Shown: positions 35,822 through 46,120 of the stretch, one piece after another
Position numbering within the stretch: the first letter of the stretch is position 1
How the letters are laid out: every line of letters starts with the position of its first letter
Source: Pseudomonas hygromyciniae
GTDB taxonomy: Bacteria > Pseudomonadota > Gammaproteobacteria > Pseudomonadales > Pseudomonadaceae
Assembly (NCBI RefSeq): GCF_016925675.1
Contig: NZ_CP070506.1
Span: 1,920,501-1,984,500 of the forward strand
DNA length: 64,000 nt
Reading direction: 5' to 3'
Position numbers and translations under genes: made by a program
The notes under the pieces: model-generated
Told to the model about the DNA's origin: nothing
Seen by the model: the letters and a program-made list of their open reading frames with translations, nothing else
Databases searched by the model: none

Positions 35822-38545
35822 ATGCCGGACCAGGATGATTTGACCAAGACATGTACTCAATTGACCCAGCGCCAGTTGCAAGCCGCGTTGCTGGAAATCA
35901 CCAACGACCTGCCCAAGGCCGAGGTCCTGCAAAAGCGCCTGCCGGGCTGGATGCTGAACGCTCCCAAAGGGGTGTTGGAGGCGCTGGAGCGCGATGCTGC
36001 GCAGATTGACGAGGCGAGGGCCGCAGTCGCAGGCCGCTTGCGCCCGTTGCGGTCACTGGATGAATTTTGCAGTGCGCAGTTGAAGGCCTACTGCCAGAGG
36101 CACTGGCAGGTCACGGTCGAGCCGCAGAAGGACCTGTTTGTGCGGGCTTTCTACGAATACCAGAAAGACGTCCTGCCGCTGGAATATGTCCGCAGTACCA
36201 AGCTGGAGCAGCAGACCCTGCTGCACATGGCCCTGCAGAACTTTACCGAGGAGGAAACACAAGACGCGCATTTTGCGCCGCAGTCGCGGCTGCAATTGGG
36301 CTCAGCCCTGCGTGGGGTGAGCCCTGTCTCAGTGCAGGCGTTTGCCAAGGGCTGCCGGGACCTTGATGTAGGGCGCTTGTATCAGCAGCACATCAGTGAC
36401 GTGTTCAACCTCGACGTTGGTGAGCCCGGCGATGACGCCTATTTCAATGGCGTGGCGCTCGATATCGGTTGGATGAAAACCCTGGACATGAAAATCGACG
36501 CGCACATGGCCTGCATGCGCGGCGATATCACCCACCAGACCTATGGCCTGTTATGCACCCTGCTGGATCGCAAGATGGACCCGGTGCAGGCCAGGGGCCT
36601 GTTGTTTCAAGGGCGCCAGGTCATCTGGCAGGGCTTGAGTGCGCTGGATTGCTGCCTGTGGAGCGTGGTGGTGTTTTCTGGCCGGCCGATTGCCGATTAC
36701 CCGCAGGAGCCCTGTGTGGTGTACATGCCCAATGAGCCGGGGCGACCTTTTTTTGAGTACCCCTCGCTCAACGACTTCAAGGTCTATCTGGATCTGAAGC
36801 TGGAAGTGCGCACCTACCGCACGTTTTTCACCGCTTACCTGGGCGAAATAGACCGGGTCGGTTTTTTCCGGCACTTTGACCAGCGCCGCACCCTGGGCGT
36901 GCTGGAGGCCAGGCCCATCACCACTAGCCTGGCGCAGCACTTTTTCGCCACCTATGCGGGCAAATTGCAGATCGACGCCCGGACCTTGGCGGTCCCAGTG
37001 GCGGATGTGGATGAAGAGGTGCGCAAACAGCGCCTGCTGGACTATCTGGACGCCGGGCTGACGCTGCTCAACCTCGCTGGGTTTGTGGTCCCGGCATTGG
37101 GCCTGTTGATGACCAGCGTGGCGGTGGGGCAGATGCTCGGCGAGGTGTATGACGGCATTGAAGATTGGCGCCGTGGCGACCAGGAAGAAGCGCTCAAACA
37201 ATTGGTTGCCGTGGCGCAGGACATTACTTCAATGGTGTTGTTCGCCGCGGGGGCCAAGGTGGTGGGCAAGGTCTTCAAGCGCGCCCGACAAAGCTATGCC
37301 GATTACTTCAAGACGCTGGAAGCGGTGCGCTCCAACGACGGGCAGCCACGCCTGTGGCGGCCAGACCTCGGGCAGTATTCCCACGATCAACACCTGATCG
37401 ACGAGGTGGCTGCCGACGCGCAAGGCGTCTACCAGGTGGGCGCGCGCTCATACGTCAAAGTCGGCGACAACCTGCATCAGGTGACCTACGAGCCCCAGCA
37501 GGGCGTGTGGCGGGCCAATCACCGCACGCGGCAGGCGGCCTATCGTCCGGTGATGTTGCACAACGGCGAGGGGGCCTGGCGCTTTGCGTTCGAGGATCCT
37601 GACGAGTGGGAAGACCAGGACTATCTGTTTTCCCGTCTGGAGCCGAGCAGTCGCCACCCTGCGCTGGACTCGCGCAAGCTGCGGCTGGTCAAGGACATCA
37701 TCGATAAGCCCCACCGCTGGGGGTATCACCTGGCGCACGAGTGCCTGCCCTTTCCGGCGCGCTTTCGTGATCTGTACGAGCGTTTCAGGCTGGAGCAGTC
37801 GATCCGCGATCTGGTCTGGCTATTGGAGCGTGGCGCTTACCTCAATGGGCAAAGTGCGGCTACCCAGATGCACGCTTTGCCGCTGCTGCCGGGTTGGCCC
37901 GAGGGCCATTATTTCGAGGTATTGGATGCCCAGGGTAGCGTCACGGCGCGTTATCCCGCCGCCGGCCCGTTTGATGCCGCAGGGCGCTTGAGCATCGACG
38001 CGCAGGCGGTGGCTCAGGGGCGGGTATTTGATGTGCTGCTGGCTGGCCTGGATACGCAACACAAGGCTGCACTATTGGGTGAGGGGGTGGCCGCCAATGA
38101 CGAGCACGGGGCGCTGGCGCGTCAATTGCTCGCCCACCTCAAGGCTGATCGCAAACCGTTGTTTGAACAGCTGTATCAGGCCTACGACGGGCCGCTGCCC
38201 CAGGAGTGGGCAGCGCTGCGCCAGGCCTACCCGCAACTGCCCACCCGGGTGATGCGCGAGCTCATGGCCCAGGTGTCCTCCTTGGAGCGTCAAGCCCTGC
38301 GGGACAATCAGCGGGTGCCCATGGCCCTGGCAGAGTCGGCGCGCGTGACCCTTGAGACACAGCGCCTGGATCGTGCCCTGGCCGGTTTCGAGCAGCCGGA
38401 GTTGGCGGGTCTCGACACCCAGTGCGTGGCGGTACGCATGCTGCCGGGCCTCGAAGGCTGGGATAGCGCACTGCAATTGGAGTTGCGTCAGGATTCGCCC
38501 ACCGGGCCGCTGTTGGCCCTGGGGGGCGAGGGCGGGCGCGAGTGA
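35822..38545 (+). CDS. N-terminal part of the effector (DUF6543 region)
   Basis: 907 residues as read. Soluble, with two adjacent hydrophobic helices near residue 415-440 (LLNLAGFVVPALGLLMTSVA) and EVYDGIEDWRRGDQEEALK, a segment typical of the long DUF6543 proteins of pseudomonads. A second globular region from about 520 holds YSHDQHLIDEVAADAQGVY. The true protein should continue as ARAGASERRVVVSSAAGF; instead it ends GGEGGRE after the first extra G. Confidence 0.8.
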   Translation: MPDQDDLTKTCTQLTQRQLQAALLEITNDLPKAEVLQKRLPGWMLNAPKGVLEALERDAAQIDEARAAVAGRLRPLRSLDEFCSAQLKAYCQRHWQVTVEPQKDLFVRAFYEYQKDVLPLEYVRSTKLEQQTLLHMALQNFTEEETQDAHFAPQSRLQLGSALRGVSPVSVQAFAKGCRDLDVGRLYQQHISDVFNLDVGEPGDDAYFNGVALDIGWMKTLDMKIDAHMACMRGDITHQTYGLLCTLLDRKMDPVQARGLLFQGRQVIWQGLSALDCCLWSVVVFSGRPIADYPQEPCVVYMPNEPGRPFFEYPSLNDFKVYLDLKLEVRTYRTFFTAYLGEIDRVGFFRHFDQRRTLGVLEARPITTSLAQHFFATYAGKLQIDARTLAVPVADVDEEVRKQRLLDYLDAGLTLLNLAGFVVPALGLLMTSVAVGQMLGEVYDGIEDWRRGDQEEALKQLVAVAQDITSMVLFAAGAKVVGKVFKRARQSYADYFKTLEAVRSNDGQPRLWRPDLGQYSHDQHLIDEVAADAQGVYQVGARSYVKVGDNLHQVTYEPQQGVWRANHRTRQAAYRPVMLHNGEGAWRFAFEDPDEWEDQDYLFSRLEPSSRHPALDSRKLRLVKDIIDKPHRWGYHLAHECLPFPARFRDLYERFRLEQSIRDLVWLLERGAYLNGQSAATQMHALPLLPGWPEGHYFEVLDAQGSVTARYPAAGPFDAAGRLSIDAQAVAQGRVFDVLLAGLDTQHKAALLGEGVAANDEHGALARQLLAHLKADRKPLFEQLYQAYDGPLPQEWAALRQAYPQLPTRVMRELMAQVSSLERQALRDNQRVPMALAESARVTLETQRLDRALAGFEQPELAGLDTQCVAVRMLPGLEGWDSALQLELRQDSPTGPLLALGGEGGRE

Positions 38546-40662
38546 GCGTCGGGTGGTGGTCAGTTCGGCGGCGGGGTTTGCGCCATTCGATGCCCACGGC
38601 GTCAGCATGGGGGCCGGCCCAAGCCGGTTCCGACGGGCTGTTCGAGGCAATCATGCACACGCTCTCGGCTACCCAGCGCAGCGCCCTGGAGTTGCCGCTC
38701 AATCCTGGCGAAAGCGGCTGGAGACTGCGCCGCCGGGTGGCTGCCCGGGCGCAGAGCGAGCGTGGGGTGGCGGGTGAAGCCTTTTCCGATCAGGCCAGCG
38801 AGCCCCGAGCGCTGGAGGTCCCCTGCCGCCTGGCGGATTCACCGACCAGCCCTTTGGCGCTGCGCTCGCCACTGGTGGGCAAGGTGCAGAAAATTTATCC
38901 CCTGTTCAGTGATGTCCAGGCCGCAGAGTTGTTGCGCAGCCTGGGGACCGACGCCCTGGCCCAGGCCAAGGCCGTTGCCCGCCTGCAGGCTGACCTGGAG
39001 CACCTGCGCACGATCCTCAAACACTGGAAGAACAACGTCGGTGATCTGGAGGCGCAGCCGGGCATGGCTGATGTGCGCCAGAGCCGCCAGCAAGTGGCCG
39101 AGCGGATTGAAGCCTGCTGGCGCCGCCAGAGCTTTGTCCTCGATGATCAACAAGTGCCCGTGCCGGGGTTGGTATTGGATGGCATGCGCGTGGGCGCCTT
39201 GCCGAACCTGGCCGCCGAGATCCGCTTCGACCATGTGCGGCACCTGTCCCTGAAAAACATGCGCCTGGGTGATGACGTGGCGTATTTCCTCAAGTGCTTC
39301 AAGGGCGTGCGGCGCCTGAATCTGGACCGCAACCGCCTGACCCGGCTTCCGGAATACCTCTCGCGCATGCCCGAACTCAACAGCCTGTGTTTGCCCCACA
39401 ATCAGTTGGCGCTGACTGAGTACACCCGGCGCAAACTGGCGGACATGAGCACCTTGTGTCTGTTGGACTTGAGCCACAACCCCATCGAGTCGCATCTGGA
39501 TGTGAGCAACATGCGCGACTTGCATACCCTGTTGCTGGAGGACGCCAAGCTGGTGGACCTGCCCACCGGGATCGCACGCCTGGCCCATTTGGAGCAGGTC
39601 GACCTGCGCAGCAACTGGATCACTGTATTGCCCGACTGGTTGTTCGCGTCGACACGCAGGTTCAGCCAGGCGATCAATCTGGGGGGCAACCCCTTGTCCT
39701 CGACGACAATGACCGCGTTGATTCGTTACCGCGATGAAGTGGGCATTGGCATGGGCTATGTGGAGGACGATCAGTCACGCTTCACTGAGCTGAAGGCCAG
39801 GCGCACCTGGCTGCCAGACGAGGTGGCGGCGGCCGATGCCAGCAAGCGGGCGATCTGGGCCAACCTGCGCGACGATCCGGAATCGATGCCACTGATGACG
39901 TTGTTGGCGCAACTCTCCGGCGCCGCCGACAGCCGTTACGTGCGCGAGGACATGACCCGGCGGGTCTGGGAAGTCCTGCAGGCGACCCATGACAGCGTCG
40001 AGTTGCGCGAGCAGGTGTTTCAACTGGTGGCCCATCCGGCGAACTGTGTCGATGGCGCGACAGAGATTTTCAGCCAGGTCGAAGTGCTCAAGGCCGTGGC
40101 GAACGCCACGCGCCAGGCCAGTCGAGGGCAAGGCAACTCCGGGGTGCTGCTGACCCTGGGGCGCGGTTTGTTTCGCCTCAGTGAACTGGAAAAGATTGCG
40201 GCCACTTACGCCGCCGAACATGCCAGCGAAGATCCGCTGGAGGTCAGCCTGGCGTATCGGGTCGGCCTGGCGAAGATCCTGCAGTTGCCGGGGCAACCCA
40301 AGCACATGCGCTACGCGTCATTGGCGGACTTGACCAGCGAGAACCTGGAGCAGGCGCATGAGCAAGTCCTCAGCGCCGAACTGTCACCGTTGTTTTTGCG
40401 GTTTATTGCCCAGCTGTCGTTCTGGAAGGCCCACCTCAAACAGCAGTTTCCCAAGACATTCAGCCGCGCAGCCGAGCCGTTTGATGAACAGCAGCAGGCG
40501 CTTTTCGAGAACAGCCAGAATCTCACCGACGGTCAATACCTGGCGCAAATGGAAGCCCTGCGCGCGCCGCGCAGGCAGGCGATCAACGAGATGATGGAGC
40601 GCCTGACCCAGCAGATGATGAAGCATCAGGACCTGGACATCTGCCATCTGCCGGAAGACTAG
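38542..40662 (+). CDS. C-terminal part of the effector (LRR and NEL E3 ligase)
   Basis: 706 residues from a GTG overlapping the upstream stop as GTGA, though the first 25 residues are probably out of frame. Helical linker to about 200; leucine-rich repeats about 235-395 (VRRLNLDRNRLTRLPEYLSR, TLCLLDLSHNPIESHLDVSN); NEL domain from about 405 to the end. The catalytic motif is AHPANCVDGATEIF: Cys502 (codon at 40045) and Asp504 form the CxD. The domain is complete, so ligase activity would be intact if the upstream frame were restored. Confidence 0.85.
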   Translation: MSVGWWSVRRRGLRHSMPTASAWGPAQAGSDGLFEAIMHTLSATQRSALELPLNPGESGWRLRRRVAARAQSERGVAGEAFSDQASEPRALEVPCRLADSPTSPLALRSPLVGKVQKIYPLFSDVQAAELLRSLGTDALAQAKAVARLQADLEHLRTILKHWKNNVGDLEAQPGMADVRQSRQQVAERIEACWRRQSFVLDDQQVPVPGLVLDGMRVGALPNLAAEIRFDHVRHLSLKNMRLGDDVAYFLKCFKGVRRLNLDRNRLTRLPEYLSRMPELNSLCLPHNQLALTEYTRRKLADMSTLCLLDLSHNPIESHLDVSNMRDLHTLLLEDAKLVDLPTGIARLAHLEQVDLRSNWITVLPDWLFASTRRFSQAINLGGNPLSSTTMTALIRYRDEVGIGMGYVEDDQSRFTELKARRTWLPDEVAAADASKRAIWANLRDDPESMPLMTLLAQLSGAADSRYVREDMTRRVWEVLQATHDSVELREQVFQLVAHPANCVDGATEIFSQVEVLKAVANATRQASRGQGNSGVLLTLGRGLFRLSELEKIAATYAAEHASEDPLEVSLAYRVGLAKILQLPGQPKHMRYASLADLTSENLEQAHEQVLSAELSPLFLRFIAQLSFWKAHLKQQFPKTFSRAAEPFDEQQQALFENSQNLTDGQYLAQMEALRAPRRQAINEMMERLTQQMMKHQDLDICHLPED

Positions 40663-40764
40663 CTGGCAGGGGTGCGGATTGATCCACGGCAAGCCCTATG
40701 GAATTGCTTGCCCGCCGCGAAGCCCAATCCGCTAGTCTTGATCCATCTTGGAAGGGAGTCGCCC

Positions 40765-42279
40765 ATGTTCGAATCCGCAGAAATCGGTCACGCCGTCGAT
40801 AAAGACATTTACGACGCAGAAGTCCCGGCATTGCGTGAAGCCTTGCTGGAGGCTCAGTTTGAGTTGCACCAGCAGGGACGCTTCCCCGTGATCGTCCTGA
40901 TCAATGGCGTTGAAGGCGCCGGCAAGGGCGAAACGGTCAAGCTGCTCAACGAATGGATGGACCCGCGTCTGATCGAAGTGCGTACCTTCGACCAGCAGAC
41001 CGACGAAGAACTGGCGCGCCCGCCGGCCTGGCGCTATTGGCGGCAATTGCCGGGCAAGGGGCGCATGGGGGTGTTCTTCGGCAACTGGTACAGCCAGATG
41101 TTGCAGGCGCGGGTCCATGGGCAGATCAAGGGTGCGCGACTGGACCAGGCTATCGCCGGGGCCGAACGCCTGGAGCAGATGCTCTGCGATGAAGGCGCGC
41201 TGATCTTCAAGTTCTGGTTCCATCTGTCCAAGAAACAAATGAAGGCACGGCTCAAGGCCTTGCAGGACGATCCGCTGCACAGCTGGCGCATCAGCCCGCT
41301 GGACTGGCAGCAGTCCGAGACCTACGACAAGTTCGTGCATTTTGGTGAGCGCGTGCTGCGCCGCACCAGCCGGGACTACGCGCCCTGGCATGTGATCGAA
41401 GGCGTCGATGCCAATTACCGTGGGCTGACGGTGGGCAAGATCTTGCTGGAGGGCCTGCAAAATGCCCTGAAGGTGCCAAAAACCAAGGTCAGCGGTATTC
41501 ATCCGGCGCCATTGCCATCATCGGTGGACCAGATGAGCCTGCTCGACAGCCTGGACATGACCCAGCGCCTGGAGAAGGACGATTACGAAGAGCAACTGAT
41601 TACCGAACAGGCACGGCTCTCGGGCTTGATGCGCGACAAGCGCATGCGCAAGCACGCGCTGATCACCGTATTCGAAGGTAACGACGCGGCGGGCAAGGGC
41701 GGGGCGATACGCCGGGTAGCGGCGGCGCTGGACCCGCGCCAATACCGCATCGTACCGATTGCCGCGCCCACCGAAGACGAACGGGCCCAGCCGTACCTGT
41801 GGCGTTTCTGGAGGCAGATCCCGGCGCGGGGCATGTTCACCGTGTTTGACCGCTCTTGGTATGGCCGGGTGTTGGTGGAACGAATCGAAGGCTTCTGCAG
41901 CACGGCGGACTGGATGCGGGCCTACGCCGAGATCAACGATTTCGAGGAGCAACTGCGCGACGCCGGGGTGATCGTGGTCAAGTTCTGGCTGGCCATCGAC
42001 AAGGACACCCAGTTGGAGCGCTTCCAGGCGCGCGAAGAAATCCCCTTCAAGCGCTTCAAAATCACCGAAGACGATTGGCGCAACCGCGACAAGTGGGATG
42101 CCTACCGGGCAGCGGTGGGCGACATGGTGGACCGCACCAGCACCGAGATCGCCCCCTGGACCCTGGTTGAGGCCAACGACAAGCGCTGGGCGCGGGTCAA
42201 GGTATTGCGCACCATCAACCTGGCGCTGGAAGAGGCGTTCGCCAAGTCCGATAAACACGACAAGAAGAAGGGCAAGTAG
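40765..42279 (+). CDS. pap: Polyphosphate:AMP phosphotransferase (two-domain PPK2)
   Basis: Transfers phosphate from polyphosphate to AMP. 504 residues: two PPK2 domains, each with a Walker A (INGVEGAGKGETVK near 48 and FEGNDAAGKGGAIRR near 298) and a lid/Walker B region (FFGNWYSQML; FDRSWYGRVLVERIEGF). This tandem arrangement is the class II, AMP-specific form. The frame is open to 40672 but ATG 40765 follows GGAAGGGAG. Lys-rich tail. The thiolase gene follows after 104 bases. Confidence 0.94.
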   Translation: MFESAEIGHAVDKDIYDAEVPALREALLEAQFELHQQGRFPVIVLINGVEGAGKGETVKLLNEWMDPRLIEVRTFDQQTDEELARPPAWRYWRQLPGKGRMGVFFGNWYSQMLQARVHGQIKGARLDQAIAGAERLEQMLCDEGALIFKFWFHLSKKQMKARLKALQDDPLHSWRISPLDWQQSETYDKFVHFGERVLRRTSRDYAPWHVIEGVDANYRGLTVGKILLEGLQNALKVPKTKVSGIHPAPLPSSVDQMSLLDSLDMTQRLEKDDYEEQLITEQARLSGLMRDKRMRKHALITVFEGNDAAGKGGAIRRVAAALDPRQYRIVPIAAPTEDERAQPYLWRFWRQIPARGMFTVFDRSWYGRVLVERIEGFCSTADWMRAYAEINDFEEQLRDAGVIVVKFWLAIDKDTQLERFQAREEIPFKRFKITEDDWRNRDKWDAYRAAVGDMVDRTSTEIAPWTLVEANDKRWARVKVLRTINLALEEAFAKSDKHDKKKGK

Positions 42280-42383
42280 GAACGCCATGCTTTTGCATAC
42301 GCCAGGTGAATGATCGTCGCGATCGCCAGGCGCTGGATCTATCCTCGATCTGTCTCCCAACAACCACAAGATCGAGGTAGCCC

Positions 42384-43569
42384 ATGCGTGAAGTAGTGAT
42401 CGTCGACAGCGTGCGAACCGGCCTGGCCAAGTCCTTTCGCGGCAAGTTCAACCAGACCCGCCCCGATGACATGGCCGCGCATTGTGTCAACGCCCTGTTG
42501 ACCCGCAACGGCATCGACCCCAGCAGCGTCGAGGATTGCATCGTCGGCGCTGGCTCCAACGAAGGCGCCCAGGGCTACAACATCGGCCGCAACGTGGCAG
42601 TGCTGTCGCGCCTTGGCACTGGCACCGCCGGCATGACCCTCAACCGTTTCTGTTCTTCGGGGCTGCAGGCGATTGCCATCGCGGCGAACCAGATTGCCTC
42701 GGGTTGCAGCGACATCATTGTTGCCGGTGGCGTCGAGTCCATCAGCCTGACCATGAAAAGCGTGAATACCGACAACCTGATCAACCCATTGCTCAAGGAG
42801 CAGGTGCCGGGCATTTATTTCCCCATGGGCCAGACCGCCGAAATTGTCGCTCGGCGCTATAACGTCAGCCGCGAGGAGCAGGACCTGTACGCCCTGCAAA
42901 GCCAGCAGCGCACCGCCCAGGCCCAGGCTGACGGGCTGTTCGATGATGAAATCGTAGCCATGGCGGTCAAGTACAAGGTCGAGGATAAAAACACCGGCGA
43001 GGTACAGATTCTTGATGGCGTGGTCGATCGCGACGATTGCAACCGCCCAGACACCACCCTGGCCAGCCTCAGCGGGCTCAAGCCGGTGTTTGCCGAGGAT
43101 GGCTCGGTGACGGCAGGCAATTCCTCGCAATTGTCTGACGGCGCATCGATGACCCTGGTGATGAGCCTGGAAAAAGCCCTGGAACTGGGGCTCAAGCCCA
43201 AGGCGTTTTTCCGAGGGTTTACCGTGGCCGGTTGCGAGCCGGACGAGATGGGCATCGGCCCGGTGTTCTCGGTGCCCAAATTGCTCAAGGCCCGTGGCCT
43301 GCAAGTGGCGGATATTGACCTGTGGGAACTCAACGAGGCGTTTGCTTCGCAGTGCCTGTATGCGCGTAATCGCCTGGAAATCGACAATGCCAAATACAAC
43401 GTCAACGGTGGCTCGATCTCCATTGGCCATCCGTTCGGCATGACCGGTTCGCGGCAGGTCGGGCATCTGGTGCGTGAGCTGCAGCGGCGTGATTTGCGCT
43501 ACGGTATCGTCACCATGTGCGTCGGTGGTGGGATGGGGGGCGACCGGGTTGTTCGAAGCCGTGCGCTGA
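42384..43569 (+). CDS. Acetyl-CoA C-acyltransferase (thiolase) with C-terminal frameshift
   Basis: Thiolase of fatty-acid degradation or related acyl-CoA cleavage. Catalytic Cys90 (NRFCSSGLQA), His in ISIGHPFGMTG, and the second Cys in MCVGGGMG are present. After MCVGGGMG the frame is shifted by a G6 run (43535-43540); with five G it ends ATGLFEAVR at a TGA (43567-43569), 394 residues, the family's normal end. As given, translation runs on through a REP element to 43688. The break is beyond the active site, but the final residues pack in the core. Confidence 0.88.
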
Positions 43570-43589
43570 TCTATAAAACACCGAAGATC

Positions 43590-43684
43590 AAATGTGGGAG
43601 CGGGCTTGCTCGCGAAAGCGGTGGGTCAGTTGGTAAATATCTGACTGACCCACCGCTTTCGCGAGCAAGCCCGCTCCCACATTT
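43590..43684. repeat. REP doublet with perfect 41-base arms
   Basis: Arms 43590-43630 and 43644-43684 are exact reverse complements around a 13-base loop; the most perfect copy in the window, so recent or under correction. Confidence 0.95.
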
Positions 43685-43759
43685 TTGATTGGCGCTTACC
43701 TCAATCACCTCGCATCCCCATAGAATGCATCCCTCACTCCTCTGGCTCTTGGGGCACTC

Positions 43760-44722
43760 ATGCACATCTCTTCCGGCCGCTGGGTCTACGGTTTATCCCT
43801 GACCCTGCTGACCGCGCTGCTCTGGGGCATTCTGCCGATCAAGCTCAAGCAGGTCTTGCAGGTAATGGACCCGATCACCGTGACCTGGTTTCGCCTGATG
43901 GTGTCCGGCACTTGCCTGTTCATTTACCTGGCCGCCGTCAAGCGTCTGCCCAGCCCGAAAGTCCTGGGCAAGCGCGGTGGCTGGCTGGTGGCGATGGCGG
44001 TATGCGGACTGGTGGGCAACTACGTGCTCTATCTGGTCGGGCTGAAGATGTTGAGCCCCGGCACCGCGCAACTGGTGGTGCAGATGGGGCCGATCTTCCT
44101 GATGATTGCCAGCGTGTTCCTGTTCAAGGAGCGTTTCAGCCTGGGGCAGGGCGTAGGCCTGCTGGTGTTGATCATCGGTTTTGCGCTGTTCTTCAACCAG
44201 CGCCTGGCAGAGTTGTTGACGTCCCTGGGGACCTACACCGCCGGGGTGTTGACGATTCTGCTGGCAACCACTATCTGGGTGTTCTACGCCTTGGGCCAGA
44301 AGCAGTTGTTGACGGTGTGGAATTCCCTGCAGGTGATGATGGTGATCTACCTGTGCTGCGCATTTCTCCTGCTGCCGTGGGTGCATCCCATGGCAGCGCT
44401 GCAACTGAGCCCCTTGCAAGGCTGGCTGTTGCTGGCGTGCTGTTTCAATACCCTGATTGCCTACGGCGCTTTTGCCGAGGCCTTGGCCCATTGGGAGGCT
44501 TCGCGGGTCAGCGCGACCCTGGCGATCACGCCGTTGGTGACGTTCGTGGCGGTGGCGATTGCGGCCTGGCTGTGGCCCGACTATGTGCACGCCGAGCAGA
44601 TCAATGGCCTTGGCTACGGTGGCGCGGTACTGGTGGTGCTGGGATCGGCATCGGTGGCGTTGGCCCCGTCCTTGATCGCCGGGCTCAAGGCCCGGCGTGC
44701 AAGGTTGATACAACCCCTGTAG
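43760..44722 (+). CDS. EamA-family (DMT) transporter
   Basis: 320 residues, ten membrane helices in two EamA halves; LLWGILPIKLKQVL in helix 1 and ASRVSATLAITPLVTFVAVA in helix 9. Metabolite exporter of unknown specificity. Convergent with fumC. Confidence 0.9.
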   Translation: MHISSGRWVYGLSLTLLTALLWGILPIKLKQVLQVMDPITVTWFRLMVSGTCLFIYLAAVKRLPSPKVLGKRGGWLVAMAVCGLVGNYVLYLVGLKMLSPGTAQLVVQMGPIFLMIASVFLFKERFSLGQGVGLLVLIIGFALFFNQRLAELLTSLGTYTAGVLTILLATTIWVFYALGQKQLLTVWNSLQVMMVIYLCCAFLLLPWVHPMAALQLSPLQGWLLLACCFNTLIAYGAFAEALAHWEASRVSATLAITPLVTFVAVAIAAWLWPDYVHAEQINGLGYGGAVLVVLGSASVALAPSLIAGLKARRARLIQPL

Positions 44723-44731
44723 GAGAGGGGA

Positions 44732-46120
44732 TCAGTGCCCGGCTTCGAGCATGTTTTCCGGGCGTACCCACTGGTCGAACTCGGCATCGGTGAGGTAGCC
44801 CAACTCCAGCGCCGCTTCGCGCAGTGTCAGCCCTTGGGCATAGGCTTTCTTGGCAATCTCTGCCGACTTGTCATAACCGATATGCGGGTTTAGCGCCGTC
44901 ACCAGCATCAGGCCGCGCTCCAGGTGTTCGGCCATTTGCTCGGCGTCGGGCTCAAGGCCGGCGATGCAATGTTCCTGGAAGTTGCGGCAGCCGTCGGCGA
45001 GCAAGCGGATCGACTCCAGCAGGTTGTGGATAATCACCGGCTTGTACACGTTCAACTGCAAATGCCCCTGGCTTGCGGCAATGCCGATGGTCACGTCATT
45101 GCCCAGTACCTGGCAGGCCAGCATCGACAGGGCTTCGCACTGGGTCGGGTTGACCTTGCCGGGCATGATCGAACTGCCCGGCTCATTGGCCGGCAGGCGC
45201 ACTTCAGCCAACCCGGCGCGTGGGCCCGAGCCCAGCAGGCGCAGGTCGTTGGCGATTTTCATCAAGGCCACGGCCAGGGTCTTCAGGGCGCCAGACAGGG
45301 TGGTCAGCGGCTCATGGCCCGACAGCGCGGCGAATTTGTTGGGTGCGGTGACAAACGGCAACCCGGACAACGCGGCAATTTCTGCGGCAATTGCCTCACC
45401 AAAGCCATGGGGCGAGTTCAGGCCGGTGCCGACTGCTGTGCCGCCTTGTGCCAGTTCGTAGACGGCGGGCAGGGCACTGCGAATGGCGCGCTCGGCATAA
45501 TCGAGTTGCGCAATAAACGCCGAGACTTCCTGGCCGAAGGTGATGGGCGTGGCGTCCATCATGTGGGTGCGGCCGGTCTTGACCAGCTTCATATGGCGCG
45601 CCGACAGCTCGGCCAGCCCACCGGACAGCTCGCGCAGCGCCGGCAGCAACTGCTCATGCACCGCCTGCACGGTGGCAATGCTCATGGCGGTGGGGAAGCT
45701 GTCGTTGGAACTCTGGGAGCGGTTGACGTGATCGTTGGGGTGCACCGGGCTCTTGCCACCACGGGGCTTGCCCGATAGTTCATTGGCGCGGCCGGCGATC
45801 ACCTCGTTGGCGTTCATGTTGCTCTGGGTACCGCTGCCGGTCTGCCAGACCACCAACGGGAACTGGTCATCATGCTTGCCGTCGAGTACTTCGTCGGCGG
45901 CCTGTTCGATCAGGCGGGCGATGTCGGCGGGCAGGTCGCCATTGCGATCGTTGACCCGCGCCGCAGCTTTCTTGATCAGGGCCAGGGCGTGCAGGACGGC
46001 CAGTGGCATGCGTTGCTCGCCGATGGCGAAATTGACCAGTGAACGCTGGGTCTGTGCGCCCCAGTAAGCGTCATCCGGGACTTGTACTTCACCCAGGCTG
46101 TCGGTTTCGATACGGCTCAT
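44732..46120 (-). CDS. fumC: Class II fumarate hydratase
   Basis: Interconverts fumarate and malate without an iron-sulfur cluster. 462 residues, with the superfamily signature [33 protein letters not shown], and the N-terminal [15 protein letters not shown]. The frame extends upstream to 46198 but [11 protein letters not shown] at 46120 is the conserved start. Pseudomonads often have two fumC genes; neighbours here (DUF2059, bolA) match the non-iron-regulated one in P. aeruginosa (from memory). Confidence 0.95.
   Translation of the reverse strand: MSRIETDSLGEVQVPDDAYWGAQTQRSLVNFAIGEQRMPLAVLHALALIKKAAARVNDRNGDLPADIARLIEQAADEVLDGKHDDQFPLVVWQTGSGTQSNMNANEVIAGRANELSGKPRGGKSPVHPNDHVNRSQSSNDSFPTAMSIATVQAVHEQLLPALRELSGGLAELSARHMKLVKTGRTHMMDATPITFGQEVSAFIAQLDYAERAIRSALPAVYELAQGGTAVGTGLNSPHGFGEAIAAEIAALSGLPFVTAPNKFAALSGHEPLTTLSGALKTLAVALMKIANDLRLLGSGPRAGLAEVRLPANEPGSSIMPGKVNPTQCEALSMLACQVLGNDVTIGIAASQGHLQLNVYKPVIIHNLLESIRLLADGCRNFQEHCIAGLEPDAEQMAEHLERGLMLVTALNPHIGYDKSAEIAKKAYAQGLTLREAALELGYLTDAEFDQWVRPENMLEAGH

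Larger units (their letters stand above)
35822..40662 (+). pseudogene. DUF6543-LRR-NEL E3 ubiquitin ligase-type effector, broken by two frameshifts
   Basis: Read with one G removed at 38521-38526 and one at 38609-38613, this is a single 1612-codon gene: DUF6543 toxin-like N-terminus, leucine-rich repeats, and a C-terminal NEL (novel E3 ligase) domain with its CxD catalytic motif. NEL proteins (IpaH, SspH, SlrP families) are secreted effectors that ubiquitinate host proteins. As given, the frame shifts twice within 90 bases, so the sequence reads as two pieces. ATG at 35822 follows AAAGGA. The breaks could be assembly errors. Confidence 0.85.

Noticed and set aside
38542..38616. GTG start giving a separate NEL gene
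   Set aside because: The first 25 residues do not look like protein; a third frame carries the expected linker sequence, so frameshift is the simpler reading.
43570..43688. C-terminal extension of the thiolase through the REP
   Set aside because: Arises from the G6 frameshift; translation of a REP element, not protein sequence.
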